Shown here: positions 10,836-13,849 of the stretch, one piece after another
Layout of the letters: the number at the start of each line of letters is the position of its first letter
Position numbering within the stretch: the stretch's first letter is position 1
Source of the DNA: JAAZMU01 sp964547725
GTDB lineage: Bacteria > Patescibacteriota > Minisyncoccia > Minisyncoccales > Minisyncoccaceae
Direction: 5' to 3'
Assembly: GCA_964547725.1 (NCBI GenBank)
Contig: CAZJOO010000017.1
Location: forward strand, 1-13,849
Length of the DNA: 13,849 nt
Notes under the pieces: generated by a model
The model's database searches: none
What the model was told of the DNA's origin: nothing
The model's input: the letters and a program-made list of their open reading frames with translations, nothing else
Made by a program: the position numbers and the translations under genes

Positions 10836-13382
10836 ATGGAACAATTATATCATAATATCTCAACAGAAACTGTCGTCAAAATATTTAATAGTGATTATAA
10901 AAAAGGTTTATCTAAAAAAGAATCTCTGCTAAGAAAGCTTAGTTTCGGAGAAAATCTTTTAAATGATAAAAAAAATCACTCCTCTTTAAAGATATTTTTT
11001 AGCCAATTCCAAAATCCACTTATTTATATTCTTCTTTTCGCAGGAATCATAACCTTGTTCATTGGTAATTATACCGACACTATTGTTATTTTTTTAGCCA
11101 TTATCGTTAATGCTTGTTTTGGTTTTTGGGAAGAAAAAAAGGTTTCAAACATTCTTGAAAAACTACAAGATACTTTAAAATCAAAAACTACTGTTATACG
11201 AGATGGGTTTAAAAAAGAGGTCTATGAAACAGAACTTGTTCCTGGAGATATTATTTTCCTTAAAGCCGGAGAAAAAATACCTGCCGATGCACGATTAATA
11301 GAAACAAATGAATTAAGGGTTTCTGAGTCTATTATGACAGGGGAATGGCTTGCCAAAAACAAGCAACCAGATATTCTACCAAAAGAAACCATTTTAATAG
11401 ATAGAGACAATATGGTTTATATGGGAAGCTTAATCGAAAATGGAACCGGTATTGCTGTTGTTGTCGCAACAGGAAGAAAAACAGAGGCTGGAAAACTAGC
11501 TGGACTTATTGAGTCAATTAAAGAAAATAAAACCCCTCTTCAGAAAAAAGTATTGGCTTTTTCTAAAGTATTGGGGATTTTTATTATTGCTCTCTCTACT
11601 CTTATTTTCTTCTTTGGTACTTTCTTTAGAGGATTAGAATGGGTTGAGATGTTTGAAACCTCTATCGCTATTGCCGTTGGAGCAATACCAGAATCTTTTC
11701 CTATTGTAATGACAATTATTCTTGCTTTTGGAGCAGAAAAAATATTAAGGAAACAAGGACTTATTAGGAAACTTTCTTCTGTTGAAACTTTGAGCTCTGC
11801 TCAAATCATTTGTTTTGATAAAACAAAGACTTTAACCGAAGGTAAAATGAAGTTAAATAATGTTATTTCAGAACACGGCGAACTAGCTTTAAGAGCAGGT
11901 GTTTTATCTAGTGATGCCTATTTAGACGAAAAAGACAATATTATTGGCTCACCTACTGGCACTGCCTTTTTTGAAGCAGCCCTTAGTAATAATTTAAATT
12001 TAAAAGAAATTTTAAAAACAGAAGAGCTTCAAAAAATTCCTTTTAATTCAAAAGACAAGTATTCTTTGTCTTTAAGAAAGGAGGGTGAAAAGAGAATTCT
12101 ATATATTTCAGGGGCACCAGAAAGATTAATTGCAAAATCTAAAAATGCTCTTTTGTGGAAAGAAGAAGTAGAAAGATTGGCCGAAAAAGGACTTCGAGTA
12201 GTTGGGGTGGGATACAAAGAAGTTAAGAAAACTTCAAAAGATTTAAATAAAATAGCTAACGATTTTACTTTTATAGGGCTTCTTACTTTTATTGACCCTT
12301 TAAGAAGCGATGTTAAAGAAGCTATAGAGATTTGTAATAGAGCCGGGATTAAAACTATTCTGGCTACTGGAGACCATCTTTTAACAGCAAAAACAATTGC
12401 TGAACAAATAGGGTTAAAGGTTGATTCGGAAAATATTATTGAAGGAAAAGTCTTAGATTCTTTAAGTGACGCTGAATTAATGAAAAGACTTGGACAAATT
12501 AATGTTTTTGCAAGAGTAGAGCCAAGACACAAATTAAGAATCGTTGATCTTTGGCAAAAAAAGGGCAAAATTATTGCCATGACCGGGGATGGAATTAATG
12601 ATGCTCCTGCTATTAAAAAAGCAGATATCGGTATTTCTCTTGGTTCAGGAACTGCTGTCGCGAAAGAAGCTTCTGATTTGATTTTATTAAACGATGATTT
12701 TAGTACAATTGTTAAAACGATAGAAGAGGGAAGAATCGCTCTCGATAATTTAAGAAAGTCTTTATCCTTTTCCCTCGCAGACTCATTCTCTTCTATTATT
12801 TTAATAGGATTTTCTACTATTGCCTTTGGTTGGCCTCTGCCAATATTAGCGGTTCAACTTCTTTGGAATAATTTAATAGAAGATACTTTTCCAGGAATGG
12901 CTTTTGCTTTCGAACCAAAAGAAAGTAATGTAATGGAAAGAAAACCAACCCAAACAAAAGACTTAATGACTAGAGAGATGAAGTTCCTTATCTTTTCTGT
13001 AGGTATTATTGATGAATTTTTTATTCTACTCGCTTTTTATTTCTTGTATTTTGTAAAAGGTTTTGATTTAGATTATATACGAACAATTATTTTTGCTATT
13101 ATGTCAATTGATACAGTTTTTGTAATCTTCTGTTTTAAGAGTCTAAGAAAAAACTTATGGAAGACAAACATTTTCTCTAACCCTCAATTAAACTTTGCTT
13201 GTATTTTTGTGGTTATTTTATGTTTGTTAGCTGTTTATTCTCCAACTCTTCAAACCTTTTTAAAGACTGTTCCTCTTGATTCTTTTGCTTGGATTATCAC
13301 CATATCAATATCGTTATTAAGTATTGTTGGAATAGAGTTCGTAAAGTTCGTTTTTATCGCCAAAAAAGATACCGAAAATTAA
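10836..13382 (+). CDS. P2-type cation-transporting ATPase with atypical motifs
   Basis: 848 residues, the usual length and order for a type II (Ca2+/Na+/H+-like) P-type ATPase: N-terminal cation-ATPase domain, M1-M2 (about 61-97), actuator domain, M3-M4 (about 240-298), phosphorylation and nucleotide domains, M5-M10 (about 643-841). Retained: phosphorylated Asp328 in DKT, TGD at 511-513, TGDGINDAP at 583-591, Glu170 in the actuator loop and Glu286 in M4. Altered: DKTGTLT reads DKTKTLT (Lys331), TGES reads TGEW (Trp171), PEGLP reads PESFP (285-289), KGAPE reads SGAPE (425-429). In M6 the SERCA-like NLVTD reads NLIED (679-683), and the M5 acidic ligand appears to be Ser. The transported ion cannot be inferred. 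No standard Shine-Dalgarno; the GGA of the last array unit lies 7 nt before the ATG. Confidence 0.93.
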   Translation: MEQLYHNISTETVVKIFNSDYKKGLSKKESLLRKLSFGENLLNDKKNHSSLKIFFSQFQNPLIYILLFAGIITLFIGNYTDTIVIFLAIIVNACFGFWEEKKVSNILEKLQDTLKSKTTVIRDGFKKEVYETELVPGDIIFLKAGEKIPADARLIETNELRVSESIMTGEWLAKNKQPDILPKETILIDRDNMVYMGSLIENGTGIAVVVATGRKTEAGKLAGLIESIKENKTPLQKKVLAFSKVLGIFIIALSTLIFFFGTFFRGLEWVEMFETSIAIAVGAIPESFPIVMTIILAFGAEKILRKQGLIRKLSSVETLSSAQIICFDKTKTLTEGKMKLNNVISEHGELALRAGVLSSDAYLDEKDNIIGSPTGTAFFEAALSNNLNLKEILKTEELQKIPFNSKDKYSLSLRKEGEKRILYISGAPERLIAKSKNALLWKEEVERLAEKGLRVVGVGYKEVKKTSKDLNKIANDFTFIGLLTFIDPLRSDVKEAIEICNRAGIKTILATGDHLLTAKTIAEQIGLKVDSENIIEGKVLDSLSDAELMKRLGQINVFARVEPRHKLRIVDLWQKKGKIIAMTGDGINDAPAIKKADIGISLGSGTAVAKEASDLILLNDDFSTIVKTIEEGRIALDNLRKSLSFSLADSFSSIILIGFSTIAFGWPLPILAVQLLWNNLIEDTFPGMAFAFEPKESNVMERKPTQTKDLMTREMKFLIFSVGIIDEFFILLAFYFLYFVKGFDLDYIRTIIFAIMSIDTVFVIFCFKSLRKNLWKTNIFSNPQLNFACIFVVILCLLAVYSPTLQTFLKTVPLDSFAWIITISISLLSIVGIEFVKFVFIAKKDTEN

Positions 13383-13628
13383 TGTTTAAAAGTTGTGTAA
13401 AAAATAGTTTAAACTAATTGGAGAAAAAGCAGTAAAATTGCGAAGAAAAACATTTGAACTTTTTTCCTTTTTTTATACTCATTCTTAAGTCTCTTTTGTT
13501 AATATTTTCTACACTAGCAACTTCTTTAAGAATAAGGATTAAATGAGGTTTTCCACTTTTCCACCGCCTTAATAATAACAATAATAAGTTTTTTATTTAA
13601 TAAAACTATTTATTATTATATTTTAATA

Positions 13629-13637
13629 TGATATTAT
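13629..13637 (+). promoter_or_regulatory. Possible extended -10 just upstream of the prepilin gene
   Basis: TGATATTAT fits the extended -10 pattern with one mismatch in the hexamer. It ends 6 bp before the ATG, which would make the mRNA leaderless or nearly so. The surrounding 60 bp are almost pure A/T, so alternative -10 positions (TATATT at 13617) cannot be excluded. The rest of the 261-bp gap after the ATPase holds no convincing terminator or gene. Confidence 0.25.
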
Positions 13638-13643
13638 TTAAAC

Positions 13644-13849
13644 ATGAAAAATAAATCATTTACATTAATTGAATTATTAGTAGTTATTGTAATTATTGGA
13701 ATACTTGCCGGAGTAATTATCGTCTCCGTAAGTTCTTCGATTAACAAAGCTAACTTTGCCAAAGCTCAGTCTTTTTCAAATACTGTTCAGAATGAACTTC
13801 TAGGAGACTTGGTTTCTGAGTGGACTTTTAATTCTCCAGCAGTTTCTGG
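13644..13849 (+). CDS. Type IV prepilin-like protein, 5' part only
   Basis: 68 codons are visible before the window edge. The protein starts MKNKS followed by FTLIELLVVIVIIGILAG, the class III signal of type IV pilins and pseudopilins. A prepilin peptidase would cut between Ser5 and Phe6, leaving the conserved Glu at position 5 of the mature protein; the residue before the cut is Ser where Gly is usual. The hydrophobic helix (6-30) both anchors the subunit and packs the filament core. The following helix (NKANFAKAQSFSNTVQNELL) leads into LVSEWTF, which resembles the first strand of LamG/concanavalin-like domains that in CPR genomes often follow a pilin helix; this is inferred from seven residues. 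Exported to the membrane and possibly the pilus. No Shine-Dalgarno. Confidence 0.9.
   Translation, partial: MKNKSFTLIELLVVIVIIGILAGVIIVSVSSSINKANFAKAQSFSNTVQNELLGDLVSEWTFNSPAVS

Noticed and set aside
13405..13416. Perfect palindrome TAGTTTAAACTA after the ATPase
   Set aside because: A/T-rich, no loop and no T-run, so it is not a terminator. It could be a protein site, but one copy gives no support.
13414..13581. Minus-strand frame of about 55 codons (TTG start at 13581, or 22 codons from ATG 13482)
   Set aside because: Too short, no ribosome site, Leu/Phe/Lys-rich composition expected from an A/T-rich gap, and no recognisable family.

Overview
The window is AT-rich and densely packed, with short intergenic gaps. 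It looks like a chromosomal segment from a small-genome bacterium, most likely a Patescibacteria (CPR) lineage of the Parcubacteria type. That is an inference from four things: low GC, near absence of Shine-Dalgarno sequences, a short type IV prepilin running into a Trp-rich domain, and a run of housekeeping genes mixed with small unrecognised membrane or secreted proteins. The large genes contain no in-frame TGA, and nearly all stops are TAA, so the standard bacterial code fits.

Layout. (1) 1-540, minus strand: a self-contained one-gene unit with a textbook promoter (TTGACA, 17 bp, TATAAT), a leader hairpin, a good Shine-Dalgarno, a 92-residue unrecognised protein ending in a 15-residue charged repeat, and a strong terminator. 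(2) 504-2427, minus: HU (own promoter and terminator) and RNase Y. (3) 2509-8600, minus: a long probable operon, nusA - tig - clpP - membrane-anchored unknown - lemA - htpX - tRNA-Ser(GGA) - secreted Cys-repeat protein, closed by an intrinsic terminator. It groups transcription elongation, nascent-chain folding, cytosolic proteolysis and membrane-protein quality control. The tRNA starts on the base after the htpX stop codon. (4) 8593-8950, minus: a small three-helix membrane protein with its own terminator. (5) 8991-10518, plus: a divergent CCA-adding enzyme ending in a two-hairpin terminator region. The tRNA-Ser here does not encode CCA, so it depends on such an enzyme. (6) 10528-10835: a gene-free stretch holding 18 same-strand copies of GGACA, mostly 10 or 12 bp apart, starting at a consensus extended -10 and ending at the start codon of the next gene. 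(7) 10836-13382, plus: a P2-type cation ATPase with unusual changes in several signature motifs. (8) 13644-13849, plus: the start of a type IV prepilin-like gene cut by the window edge.

The strongest candidates for something undescribed are the GGACA array, which would be transcribed as a leader of about 290 nt for the ATPase; the ATPase itself (DKTK instead of DKTG, TGEW instead of TGES, PESFP instead of PEGLP); and the secreted protein made of eight identical-length Cys-x10-Cys modules.
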